64,000 nt of DNA. It comes from an uncultured Myxococcales bacterium. Lineage in GTDB: Bacteria > Myxococcota_A > UBA9042. Each line of letters starts with the position of its first letter. Position 1 is the first letter of the stretch. This document shows positions 1 to 8,170 of the stretch, piece after piece. The stretch is from assembly GCA_903955385.1 (NCBI GenBank), contig CAJBNH010000032.1:62001-126000 (forward strand), given 5' to 3'. Made by a program: the position numbers and the translations under genes. The notes beneath the pieces were generated by a model. It made no database searches. It was not told where the DNA came from and saw nothing but the letters and a program-made list of their open reading frames with translations.

Positions 1-107
1 TGCTGTTCGCCTGGCTGGCAGAGCGCGGGCGCACTGTGGTCGCCGCCGCAGTCCACCACACACTGGCCAACGCGACGCTGCAGCTTCTGCAGCGCCTGTA
101 TGGCTAG
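1..107 (+). CDS. C-terminal end of a probable CPBP-family intramembrane protease (partial)
   Basis: Only the last 34 codons are in the window; the reading frame begins at base 3 and ends with TAG at 105-107. The peptide is hydrophobic and contains HTLAN, an H-x-x-x-N motif. CPBP (CAAX/bacteriocin-processing) membrane metalloproteases end with such a motif, in which His and Asn help hold the metal, and the flanking text (LFAWLAERGRTVVAA before it) looks like their last two membrane helices. The upstream EExxxR and FxxxH motifs lie outside the window, so the assignment rests on a single motif. It could be another polytopic membrane protein. Confidence 0.45.
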   Translation, partial: LFAWLAERGRTVVAAAVHHTLANATLQLLQRLYG

Positions 108-191
108 GTCGAACGGTCTGAATCGGCGACTCTCTTGGCAAGTGGGTCCCTTGCTCGTACTGTAGCGGGCATGGTGGAAGGCCGCGTGACC

Positions 192-1502
192 ATGGCCGGA
201 GCAGTGCACGCCGACCTGGTCGACCGTTTGGGTCGGGACCGGGTCGCGATGGGCGAAGCTGCGCGCCGCATGGCGGGCTTCGACCCTCAGGGCCGCGAGG
301 GTCCGGTCGCCGTCGTGCGACCCAGCAACGCCGAACAAGTCGAACATGTGCTGCGGATCGGCCGGTTGCGCCATCTGCCGGTCGAGGTTCGCTCGCGGCT
401 GCCCGCGCTGTTGCCGGACGACCTGCGCGACACCCTGACCCTTGACACGTCGGGGCTGAACCGGCCGCCGGCGATCGACATCGGCCGCCGGGTCGTCACG
501 GTGGGTGCCGGTGTCGAGGCTGCGGCCGTCGACCGCGCCACGCGGCAGGCCCGGCTGTGTCTGCGCGGACTTCCTGCGGAATTCTCCGGCGAGACCTTGG
601 GCGCACTGCTGGCGGCCGGCGAGCCGGGAGAGCTGGGCCTGGGTGACGGCTCCCTGCTGTCCGAAGTCGTCAGCGCGCTGGTCGTCACGGGGGGCGGTCG
701 CATCCTGCGTCTGGGCGGCTCAGACCTGCTGGGGCAGGGGCCGTGGCTGGGCGAGGGAACCCCGGACCCGCTCTCGATCCTGATGGCCAGCGAGGGCCGG
801 CTGGCGGTGCTGTGCGAGGTCACGCTGAAGCTGCACCCGGCGCCGCACGTGGCGTGGGCTTCGGCCGACTTGCCGTTGGAGCGCAAGCACCTGCTGGCGG
901 CGCTTTCCGCGGGTCGGGCAGCGACTTCTGCGCGCATGACCGATGCTGTGCTGTTGCACGAGGCCGCTGGTCGACTGCGCATCGATGTGCGGGCTGCCAC
1001 GTGGCGCGGCGAGGATGACCTGCCGCTGGTGACCGAACGGGTGCGCGCGGGATTCCGCCGACACGAGGTCGAGCTGCATCCGTTCAAGGCAGAAGAGAGT
1101 CGCGCGCGTCTGGGGTTGCAGCCCGGCGAGTGGCCCCGCGCCCCCAAGCTCGTCGGGCCCGCGCTGGACCTGAGGGTCAGCTGGCCGGACGTGGCGGCGG
1201 TGCTGGACGTCAGCGATGCGCTGTACGCAGAGGCCGGACAGGCTCCGGCGCGGCAGTGGGCGCTGGGTCAGGGGTATGTGCGACTGCGCTGCCTGTTGGA
1301 CGGCGCGACGACCAGTCCGCATCCGCTGGTGTTGCGCGCGGCCCATCTGCTCGACGCAGGCGCGATTCCGATCGGCACGGGCTCGCGGCTGCGGCAGTCG
1401 GCCCGCGACCGGATCCCCCCGGCGGTCAAGGTGTTGCTGGCGTCGCTGGCCCGCACCTGGGACCCCGACGGGGTGCTGTCGTCGAAGTCCGGGCTGCTCT
1501 AG
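192..1502 (+). CDS. FAD-linked oxidase with PCMH-type FAD-binding domain
   Basis: A flavoprotein of the FAD-linked oxidase family (relatives include glycolate oxidase subunits and D-lactate dehydrogenases). The first half has the alternating beta-alpha pattern of a PCMH FAD-binding domain, including PVAVVRPSNAEQVEHVLRI (a dinucleotide-domain-like opening) and VVTVGAGVEAAAVDRA. The C-terminus carries WDPDGVLSSKSGLL, a degenerate version of the FDPxGVLNPGK ending of this family. No iron-sulfur partner gene of the GlcF type lies next to it, so the substrate is unknown. The start is uncertain: ATG at 192 has a GGAAG about 11 nt upstream, ATG at 171 is also possible, and an upstream TTG at 135 is open. 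It converges on trmL with only 6 bp between the stop codons. Confidence 0.72.
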   Translation: MAGAVHADLVDRLGRDRVAMGEAARRMAGFDPQGREGPVAVVRPSNAEQVEHVLRIGRLRHLPVEVRSRLPALLPDDLRDTLTLDTSGLNRPPAIDIGRRVVTVGAGVEAAAVDRATRQARLCLRGLPAEFSGETLGALLAAGEPGELGLGDGSLLSEVVSALVVTGGGRILRLGGSDLLGQGPWLGEGTPDPLSILMASEGRLAVLCEVTLKLHPAPHVAWASADLPLERKHLLAALSAGRAATSARMTDAVLLHEAAGRLRIDVRAATWRGEDDLPLVTERVRAGFRRHEVELHPFKAEESRARLGLQPGEWPRAPKLVGPALDLRVSWPDVAAVLDVSDALYAEAGQAPARQWALGQGYVRLRCLLDGATTSPHPLVLRAAHLLDAGAIPIGTGSRLRQSARDRIPPAVKVLLASLARTWDPDGVLSSKSGLL

Positions 1503-1508
1503 GTCCCG

Positions 1509-2030
1509 CTACTCCTTCAAAGGTCCGCCGCGGACGCCCTTGAGCTGCGGTGCCGGAACGCTGGCCGTGCCGCGGTCGATGCCCGGGAAGTCCTGCTGCC
1601 GCAGCGCCTCGAACAGCACGGCGGTGACGGCGTTGGCCAGGTTGAGGCTGCGAACCTCAGGCAGCGTGGGCAGGTAGACCATCCGATCAGCAAAGCGGGC
1701 GCGCAGATCGGCTGGAAAGCCTCGCGTCTCGCCGCCGAACACCAGCACGTCGGTGGGGCCGTACGTCACGCGGTCGTAGCGCGTCGCCGCGTGGGCCGAG
1801 AACAGGTGAAACGTGTGGCCCGGCAGTGCCTGCAGCAGCGCGTCGAAGTCGGCGTGGCGGTGCAGGTCCAGCTTGCTCCAATAGTCCAACCCCGCGCGCC
1901 GCACGGCCTTTTCGTCGATCGAAAACCCCAACGTGCCGACCAGATGCAGCGACGTGCCGGTGCCGACGCAGACGCGGCCGACGCTGCCGGTGTTGCCGGG
2001 GATCTCGGGCTCGATGAGCGCGATGTGCAT
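1509..2030 (-). CDS. trmL: tRNA (cytidine(34)-2'-O)-methyltransferase TrmL
   Basis: A 173-aa single-domain SPOUT methyltransferase that 2'-O-methylates the wobble base of certain leucine tRNAs using S-adenosylmethionine. All three SPOUT motifs are visible: PEIPGNTGSVGR near the N-terminus, VLVFGGETRGFP in the middle, and LPTLPEVRSLNLANAVTAV near the C-terminus, which forms the trefoil-knot SAM site. The length matches E. coli TrmL (about 157 aa) plus a short basic tail. The only plausible ATG gives MHIALIEPEIPGN, the standard family start. A leftward OM-protein gene lies 33 bp upstream. Confidence 0.93.
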   Translation of the reverse strand: MHIALIEPEIPGNTGSVGRVCVGTGTSLHLVGTLGFSIDEKAVRRAGLDYWSKLDLHRHADFDALLQALPGHTFHLFSAHAATRYDRVTYGPTDVLVFGGETRGFPADLRARFADRMVYLPTLPEVRSLNLANAVTAVLFEALRQQDFPGIDRGTASVPAPQLKGVRGGPLKE

Positions 2031-2063
2031 GGGTGTTTGGCTCTTTCTTGGGGGGAGGGAGGG

Positions 2064-2702
2064 TCAGAAGTAGTAGCTCATGCCCAGGCCGCCGGAGAAT
2101 CCGCCGCCCAGCGTGACGAGGACGCTGCCGTCACGCGTCTCTTGCGTCAGGGCGTCTTGCGCCACGCCGACGGGTGCGCCGAAGGCCACCGACACACCGA
2201 CGGTGCCGACAACGCTGAAGTTGTCGGACACGAAGTACTCGCCCTGCAACGGAAATTCCACACCGTACCGCAAGTACGTGTTGGTCTGGTCAGTGGTGTC
2301 TACCCGGACGGTGCGGTACTCGATCTGCATCCAGGGCCGTACGCCGGCGGTCAGGCTGGCCTTGGGCTGGTCGCCGATGCGGTAGCTCAGACCCAAACCG
2401 ACGCGCAGCTGCGTGACGTCGGCGGCATCGACGGAGTTTTCGGCGAGCGATTGCCAGCCGGCCAGCACCTCTGTCGCCACGTTGGTGCGCCAGTAGCGCA
2501 GTGTAAGGAACTGCATGCCGCTTGTGGTCGCCAGTGCGCCGATGCCTGCTTTTCCCGTCATGTCGCGGGCTTGGCAGGGCACGCAGCACAGCGTCCCCAT
2601 CAGCACGACCAAGCGGCCAAGCCACCGCCAACCGTCAAAGCTGCGGGCCCGCCGTGCAGACGAACCGGGGACTCTGGCGGGGATCGGGAGAGCCGTTATC
2701 AT
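2064..2702 (-). CDS. Secreted outer-membrane beta-barrel-like protein, unknown function
   Basis: About 212 aa. After an Arg-rich stretch comes a signal-peptide-like hydrophobic core (LGRLVVLMGTLCCVPCQA), then alternating hydrophobic/polar strands rich in Gly, Tyr and aromatics. The protein ends in GMSYYF; a C-terminal Phe is typical of beta-barrels recognised by the BAM machinery. The start is ambiguous: ATG codons at 2702 and 2711 are the last before the signal region, and no ATG/GTG/TTG nearer the signal keeps a basic n-region. Both overlap the start of the divergent gene at 2701. I do not recognise a specific family. Confidence 0.6.
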   Translation of the reverse strand: MITALPIPARVPGSSARRARSFDGWRWLGRLVVLMGTLCCVPCQARDMTGKAGIGALATTSGMQFLTLRYWRTNVATEVLAGWQSLAENSVDAADVTQLRVGLGLSYRIGDQPKASLTAGVRPWMQIEYRTVRVDTTDQTNTYLRYGVEFPLQGEYFVSDNFSVVGTVGVSVAFGAPVGVAQDALTQETRDGSVLVTLGGGFSGGLGMSYYF

Positions 2703-3411
2703 GCGCGCCATGCTGCCCGTTGTGCGCCAAACCCTCAAGCTCGTCCGGGATTCGCTGCGGCGAGCGTGGCGGCTGCGGCGTCAGGTGGCGTGGGGCCTCG
2801 GGGCTTGGCTGGCGACCGTGGCCGTTCCGTACGCATTCCTGTTTCCAGATATGGGGTTGGAGCGCAGCATCGTGGTTGTGCTTGCCTTGCTGGCTCCCGC
2901 GGGGATGCTTCTGGCAGCGCTGTCGGGGGAGGCTCTGGCGGTGCTGGCGGCCGGCTTGTGCGGTCTGGCTCCCGTGTTGGTGGCGGTCCCTGAGTTGCAG
3001 GGCGAGCGCACGACGGGGCCCGTTCAGGGGCTACTGGTCGCGATTCTGGCGGTCGGTTTCGTCCTGTCGTCGTGGGACCGTGCGGCAGAGCCGGGGCAGC
3101 GCACCGCAAGGCCCTGGCTGGTCCTGCGCGACGGTTCGCCGCTGCTGTTCTGGGTGCTTGCGGTGGTGTGGTTGGGGCAGGCGTGGCTGGGGGCGGGCCA
3201 CGCCGGCACCGAGGGCGAGGGAGCCCGCGCGTTGCGGGTGGCCAGCGTAGCCGTGTGCTGGCTGGCGGTGCGACTGGTGCCGCTGTCGGGGGACCGGCCG
3301 TCGCTGGGCAGCGAAAATGGACGCGAGGCGTGGCCCGGCTATGCGGCGCGGCGGCTGGCTTGGGTTGCACTGCTGGGCGGATTGTGGTGGCTTTGGCGAC
3401 GCACGGGCTGA
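2701..3411 (+). CDS. Polytopic inner-membrane protein, unknown function
   Basis: 236 aa. A basic N-terminus (RQTLKLVRDSLRRAWRLRRQ) is followed by about seven hydrophobic segments, among them GLGAWLATVAVPYAFLF, IVVVLALLAPAGMLLAALSG and LLFWVLAVVWLGQAWLG. The ATG at 2701 is preceded by GGGAGAG about 10 nt upstream; a second ATG lies at 2710. A short membrane-protein gene follows 28 bp downstream, so the two are probably co-transcribed. No catalytic motif is visible. The 5' end overlaps the start of the divergent gene on the other strand. Confidence 0.65.
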   Translation: MRAMLPVVRQTLKLVRDSLRRAWRLRRQVAWGLGAWLATVAVPYAFLFPDMGLERSIVVVLALLAPAGMLLAALSGEALAVLAAGLCGLAPVLVAVPELQGERTTGPVQGLLVAILAVGFVLSSWDRAAEPGQRTARPWLVLRDGSPLLFWVLAVVWLGQAWLGAGHAGTEGEGARALRVASVAVCWLAVRLVPLSGDRPSLGSENGREAWPGYAARRLAWVALLGGLWWLWRRTG

Positions 3412-3439
3412 CGGCAGGGCGTTTGCGCAGGAGTTCCCT

Positions 3440-3637
3440 TTGTCTCAGGACTCGACAGGTATTCGCTGGGTGGGCATGGCGATCGCGCTGGGCGCCTCGT
3501 GGCCCATGTGGGCGGCGCTGGAAGCGGTCGGCAGCCGGGACTATCTGGGTGGCTTGCTGCTGCTGGGCCTGACGTACGTGGTGGCACGCACCGGCGTCGA
3601 GCTGGCCGGCGTGGGGGGCCGCGCGGGCGGCGACTAG
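3440..3637 (+). CDS. Small membrane protein (65 aa), TTG start
   Basis: Two hydrophobic helices (WVGMAIALGASWPMWAALEA and YLGGLLLLGLTYVVARTGV) separated by a short polar turn, ending in a Gly-rich tail. The reading frame is open far upstream, but the translation there looks non-coding and overlaps the preceding gene. A strong AGGAG at 3429-3433, 6 nt before TTG at 3440, sets the start. It is probably a partner of the polytopic membrane protein just upstream. The gene converges on the rluD-family gene with 13 bp between the stops. Confidence 0.6.
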   Translation: MSQDSTGIRWVGMAIALGASWPMWAALEAVGSRDYLGGLLLLGLTYVVARTGVELAGVGGRAGGD

Positions 3638-3650
3638 CGAAAGAAATGAA

Positions 3651-4691
3651 TCAACCCAAAAGGTTGCCGCGGTAGACCGGCTGCGCGAGCGGCGGCAGCG
3701 CCATCGCCTCGCCGAACAGACCCCGTGCCGGCTCGAGCAGATCGTCGGGCCAGCCGATCTCGAATCGCATCGGCCGGTTGGTGCGCGGGTGCACGAATCC
3801 CAAGGCGTAGGCGTGCAGGGCCTGGCGACCGATGCGCTTCAGCCACGCGATCTCGGGCACGGTTCGAGGCGTTTTCGGGTGGTTGCGCACGCCACCGTAG
3901 AGCTCGTCGCCGGCGATCGGGTGGCCGCGCTCGGACAGGTGCATGCGGATCTGGTGGCTGCGACCGGTTTCCAGCGTGCAGACCACCAGCGTGGCCAGCG
4001 CTGACCTCGCGAGCACTTGCACATGCGTCACGGCCGGTTTGCCCTCCTTGACCCGCCCCGAGAAGCGCTTGCGGTCGACCGGGTGCCGGCCGTGCAGCGT
4101 CTCGATCGTCAGCGTGTCCTGGGGGATCGTGCCCAGCGCGATCGCGACGTACCGCCGCTCTAGCCTGTGGTGCGCGAAGGCTGCCGCCAGCTTGCGCATC
4201 GCGAATTCGGTCTTGGTCACGACCAGAAGCCCCGACGTGTCCTTGTCGATCCGGTGCACCAAGCCCGGCCGAAAAGTCTCGCCCACGCCGTCCAGCTCAG
4301 GCGCGTGGTGCAGCAGCGCGTTGACGAGCGTGCCGCCCTCGTGCCCCGCCGCCGGGTGCACGACCATGCCGGGCGCCTTGTCGACCACCAGCAGGTCGTC
4401 GTCCTCGTAGACGATGCGCAGCTCGATCGCCTCGGCTGCCGCCGACAGTGCGGGGCGCAGCTGCACGTCGACCTCGATCCGCAGGCCGCGCGCCACCTTG
4501 TGCGAGGCTTTGGGGCGCGCGGCTGAGTCCGCAAACCTCACGTGGCCTTGTGCCAGATGGTCGGTCGCGCGCGCGCGAGAGAACCCCTCGATCCGGTCGC
4601 ACAGGAAGGCGTCCAGGCGGCGGCCGCTCTCGTGCGCGGCAACCTCCAGCAGGACCAGTCCGGCCGGGACTTCGGGAGGAACTGTTGTCAT
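3651..4691 (-). CDS. rluD: RluA/RluD-family 23S rRNA pseudouridine synthase
   Basis: 346 aa with the standard layout: an N-terminal S4 RNA-binding domain (about residues 20-80, GRRLDAFLCDRIEGFSRA) and a pseudouridine synthase domain. The catalytic motif HRIDKDTSG is present with the nucleophilic Asp at about 149; IVYEDDDLLVVDKAPGMVVH and GRSHQIRMH are further family signatures. These enzymes isomerise uridines in large-subunit rRNA helices. The start ATG overlaps the stop of the upstream gene as ATGA, implying translational coupling. RluD is the best guess because of the S4 domain, but RluC-like specificity cannot be excluded. Confidence 0.88.
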   Translation of the reverse strand: MTTVPPEVPAGLVLLEVAAHESGRRLDAFLCDRIEGFSRARATDHLAQGHVRFADSAARPKASHKVARGLRIEVDVQLRPALSAAAEAIELRIVYEDDDLLVVDKAPGMVVHPAAGHEGGTLVNALLHHAPELDGVGETFRPGLVHRIDKDTSGLLVVTKTEFAMRKLAAAFAHHRLERRYVAIALGTIPQDTLTIETLHGRHPVDRKRFSGRVKEGKPAVTHVQVLARSALATLVVCTLETGRSHQIRMHLSERGHPIAGDELYGGVRNHPKTPRTVPEIAWLKRIGRQALHAYALGFVHPRTNRPMRFEIGWPDDLLEPARGLFGEAMALPPLAQPVYRGNLLG

Positions 4692-7519
4692 TTCGCGGGA
4701 CTCACCGCAGGCGCGGCTGCTGTCGGAGCGGCTGCGGGCGTCGGTGCGGCGGTCGGGGCCGGGCGGTTCGGGAACGCCGTGACCATCGCGATCAACTCCG
4801 CGTACTGGGCCGCTTGAGCTGGCTGGGCCGCCTGCAGACGGGTCAGCTCTTCGAGCAGCGGCGGACGCTCAGCAATGGCGATCCGCAGCGCCTCGCGGGC
4901 CTCGTGTGCCGCCTGTTCGAAGTCGCCTGTCCGCGCCAGTGCGACGGCATAAGTTCGCTTGAAGTCTGGTCTTTCTCGACGGCTGAGCTCAGCTGCCAAC
5001 CGGTACTTCGGCAGTGCGTCGGCCAGCCGTCCGTCCTTGTCCAGCGCCTCGGCCAGACCCGCCACCGTGTCGGCGTTGTTCGGGTCCTCCAGTGCCAGCC
5101 ACTGCAGGTACAACGCCGCCTTTGGCCACTTCTGCAGTTGCCGTGCGGCCTTCGCTGCGTGTCCAAGTGCCTGCGTGTACGCGCCCAGCAGCTGGTTGGC
5201 ACCCTCATCCTTGGGCCAGTCGGACGCGGGCGGAGGCCAGTGCGACGACCTGTGGGCGAGCTCAGCTTGCGTCGACGGCGCGCCGCGGTACTTGGCGTAC
5301 GCCTCGACCTGAGGTCCCATCAACGCCAGCAACTGCGCGTACTTGCCCGCTTCGGCCAGACGGGTCGCGCGGACGTTGAGCACCACCAGCTCGTCGGGCT
5401 TGAGCGCCAGCGCCCGATCGATCGCCCGGTCCATGGCAGCGAAATCCTGGATGCGAGTGTTGAACATTGCCAGATTCACCCAAGCATTCAACAGGTTGGG
5501 ATAGACCACCAGCGACTTTTCGATGCTCTTGATCGCCTCTCGCGTGTGCCGCAGGCTGTTGAGGTTCAGCCCCTCGATGAAGTGATTCTGGAAGTCGTCG
5601 GGGTTCAGGGTGGTCGCTCGGCGGATCGCCTCCAACCCTGCTTCGGGCCTGCCCTTCTTCTGTAGCGCGCGGCCGTCGGTAAAGCCCAGCTCGGCGACCA
5701 TCCACCGCTCATGCAGCTTGCCCCAGGCCTGCACGGACTCGACCGGCACGGTCCGCAGCTGGGCAAGCCAGACCCGCGTGTCCTGGAACATGGCGAATTT
5801 CGGCCCCAAGAAGGCGATGCCCAGCAGCGCGAACACCGTCAGGCCCACCTTGACCGCCATCGGCGCGGGAGCTGGGCGAGAGACCTTTTCGGGGTGATCA
5901 CGGCGACCCAGCCAGGCATCGGCCGACCCGACGATCGCCAGATGTAGCGCGAACAGGAACGTGGGCGCCGGCAGCTGCAAGGGGAACGACAGCAGCGCGT
6001 CGCCGCAGATCGCGATCAACGCCGACATCGACGCCATCGACCCGAAAGCGAGCCAGGCGGCACCGTGGGTGTCGTCGGCCGACGGGTTGGCCGCGCGCGC
6101 CACCACCCGGATCGTCAGCCAGAAGGCCGCGGCGACCAGCGCCAGCAGCGCCAGCAGACCTTGTAGACCGAATTCGCTGCCGAATTGCAGAAAGTCCTGG
6201 TGCGCCCGCGTGGGCTGCTTGGCGATCGTGAACATCTCGTTCTTTTCTTTCTGCGTCACGAACTGCGGATACAGCACACGCCAGTTTCCAGCGCCGCGGC
6301 CGAACGGGTGGGCCTTGATCGCCTCCCACGTACTGGCCCACATGCCAAACCGCCACTTGGCGGCGTTCTGCTCGAAGTCGAACAGCGACATCACCAGGTC
6401 GTGCACGCTCTCGCCGCGCTTCGCGTCGCCCTCGTCGATCTTGGCCGCCGCGGGCTTGACGACGACGACCGCCACCCCGGCCACCGCGGCGTTGATCGCC
6501 AGCACGATGGCAAGCGGCAGCAGCAGCGAGCGGGCGCGGCTGCCCAGCAGGCCGTGCGGGCGGTCTGACGGGGGCGGCAGCACCGGAGCAGCGGTCGGGT
6601 CGGTCTGCGCAGAGGTCGCCGACCGCCGCGCACGAAGGCGGAACAGCCACAGGCCGGCCGTCCACGCGACGGCCGACACGATCAGACCCATGAACGCCCC
6701 AACCCAGGCCGAGCGCGTGACCGTCAGCACCAGGTAATACAGCAGGATCAAGAGAGAAAGGTTGGCCGTCGTGCCGAGGACGAGTGCCAGCGACCGCCGC
6801 CCGTGACCCCACCAGCGCGCCGCCATCGCCATCAGCATGTAGCCAGCGGGCATCACCGACACGATCAGCTGCGCGGCCATGTTGCGATTGCCGAAGGTAG
6901 AGCCGGGCTTGGAGATGATCGGCCAGCGCTGGGTCGGCCGCAGCCAGGCGATGTCGTGTTGCTCGCCGATGCCGATCAGCGCCACCCACACCCCACCAAT
7001 CAGCAGGCCGACGGCGAGGTAGCCCAGCGCCCGCGGCGAGCGCAGCGCCACCAGCGCCACGGCAAACAGCAGGCCAGCCGCCGCCCAACGATGCGCGTCC
7101 ATGCGAGCGAACAGGGTCAGCACACCGCCTGTCTCTTCCGGTGCGATGGCAACGCCCATGGCGACGGAGGCGGCCAGCGCCAAGGCCGGCCACTGCAGCG
7201 GCGTCTGTGGCCAGCGCAGTGGGCGACCACTCCAAGCCAGCGCGGCCAGCAGGCCCACCAGCAGCACGGCCACCTCTGCCATCAAGAGCTGCTTGGGCAG
7301 CTGGAACAGATCGCGGATTCCCGGCATCACGTAAACGGGCAGGAACACACACAGCAGGGCCAAGCCTATCGCAGGAAGGTCGTCTAGCCAGGCCAGACCG
7401 TCGACGGCTGCCGCGGCTTGGGCGGGGGCTCGGCGACCAGCAGCCGGACGACCCTGAGGGGCGGGAGCTTCGGTCTCGGGGGTTGAGGTGCTGATCTTGC
7501 TGCGGTTCTTCTTGGACAC
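4688..7519 (-). CDS. Wzy/WaaL-type O-antigen polymerase or ligase fused to TPR domain
   Basis: 943 aa from a GTG at 7519 (CCGGAG just upstream). After a Lys- and Ala/Pro-rich cytoplasmic stretch come about a dozen membrane helices with the Wzy_C signature: a long periplasmic loop containing HPFGRGAGNWRVLYP, then RAHQDFLQFGSEFGLQGLL, whose His is typical of O-antigen ligases and polymerases. The C-terminal third is soluble with tetratricopeptide helices (for example FIEGLNLNSLRHTREAI and NAWVNLAMFNTRIQDFAAMD) and ends in an Ala/Pro/Thr tail. It would transfer or polymerise lipid-linked glycans at the outer face of the inner membrane. The substrate is unknown; no polysaccharide cluster surrounds it. 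Confidence 0.8.
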   Translation of the reverse strand: MSKKNRSKISTSTPETEAPAPQGRPAAGRRAPAQAAAAVDGLAWLDDLPAIGLALLCVFLPVYVMPGIRDLFQLPKQLLMAEVAVLLVGLLAALAWSGRPLRWPQTPLQWPALALAASVAMGVAIAPEETGGVLTLFARMDAHRWAAAGLLFAVALVALRSPRALGYLAVGLLIGGVWVALIGIGEQHDIAWLRPTQRWPIISKPGSTFGNRNMAAQLIVSVMPAGYMLMAMAARWWGHGRRSLALVLGTTANLSLLILLYYLVLTVTRSAWVGAFMGLIVSAVAWTAGLWLFRLRARRSATSAQTDPTAAPVLPPPSDRPHGLLGSRARSLLLPLAIVLAINAAVAGVAVVVVKPAAAKIDEGDAKRGESVHDLVMSLFDFEQNAAKWRFGMWASTWEAIKAHPFGRGAGNWRVLYPQFVTQKEKNEMFTIAKQPTRAHQDFLQFGSEFGLQGLLALLALVAAAFWLTIRVVARAANPSADDTHGAAWLAFGSMASMSALIAICGDALLSFPLQLPAPTFLFALHLAIVGSADAWLGRRDHPEKVSRPAPAPMAVKVGLTVFALLGIAFLGPKFAMFQDTRVWLAQLRTVPVESVQAWGKLHERWMVAELGFTDGRALQKKGRPEAGLEAIRRATTLNPDDFQNHFIEGLNLNSLRHTREAIKSIEKSLVVYPNLLNAWVNLAMFNTRIQDFAAMDRAIDRALALKPDELVVLNVRATRLAEAGKYAQLLALMGPQVEAYAKYRGAPSTQAELAHRSSHWPPPASDWPKDEGANQLLGAYTQALGHAAKAARQLQKWPKAALYLQWLALEDPNNADTVAGLAEALDKDGRLADALPKYRLAAELSRRERPDFKRTYAVALARTGDFEQAAHEAREALRIAIAERPPLLEELTRLQAAQPAQAAQYAELIAMVTAFPNRPAPTAAPTPAAAPTAAAPAVSPAK

Positions 7520-7753
7520 GTGGGGCTCCGGCGGCTGTGGGCGGGCCGGAAGTGTAGCGCGGCGCGGGCTTGCGTACAGCGGATGGCCGACAGAGCGACC
7601 ACATGACTGGAGAAGCCAAGACATTCATGGCGTTGTGCACACTCGCCAAACTATTTTGCACCGTCACCGCGGCGAATTCCTGCAGCGAGCGACAAGTAGG
7701 CAAGCAGCGGGAACGACCGGCTGCCGACCGACTGCCAACCGAAGGAGGACCCG

Positions 7754-8137
7754 ATGCACCAGTCCCGCCCGCTCTCGACCGAGCCCGACCCGTCCCTTTG
7801 CCTCGACCGTGCCCTGTCGTCGGCCGTGTCGCTGTCCCGCCGCTGCGCCCCGAGCCCGCGCGCGTTTCGGCTGGAGGACGACCTGTCCCATCTGGAGCGT
7901 CTGCAGGCTCTGGCGGCGCAGGCTCCCGACCTGTGGCGGGTCGGCGTGGCGGCGCGGCGGCACGAGCTTGCCCTTTGGGTCTACGGTGTTGCGATGGCCG
8001 TGGCAAGTCTGGGGCTGCACCGCGAGGCGCTGGCGTTGCTGGATGTCCTGCCTGAGGTGCCGGCCGGGGCGGACGGTCGCCGCGAGCTGCTGGAGGAACT
8101 GTTGACCCATGCGGCCCCGGAGTTCGTCGCCGCCTGA
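7754..8137 (+). CDS. Hypothetical 127-aa protein preceding a sigma54 activator
   Basis: I do not recognise a family. A strong AAGGAGG sits 5 nt before the ATG. The protein is helical, with a central segment (ELALWVYGVAMAVASLGLHREALALLDVLPE) resembling a TPR hairpin and an acidic C-terminus (RRELLEELLTHAAPEF). The FHA-sigma54 activator gene starts 33 bp downstream with its own near-identical ribosome site, so the two probably form an operon and this protein may be its partner. That link is inferred from position only. Confidence 0.6.
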   Translation: MHQSRPLSTEPDPSLCLDRALSSAVSLSRRCAPSPRAFRLEDDLSHLERLQALAAQAPDLWRVGVAARRHELALWVYGVAMAVASLGLHREALALLDVLPEVPAGADGRRELLEELLTHAAPEFVAA

Positions 8138-8170
8138 CCCCATCCCGACCCGTCACCCAAGGAGGAGCCG

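Noticed and set aside
7625-7662. Possible sigma54 promoter (TGGCG...TTGCAC) before the 127-aa gene
   Set aside because: The GG and GC doublets are not at the required 10-bp separation in any combination.
5898-8156. A 752-aa open frame on the - strand across the Wzy gene and its upstream region
   Set aside because: Pro/Ala/Arg-rich shadow of the real membrane protein in another frame; it also runs through the 7754 gene.
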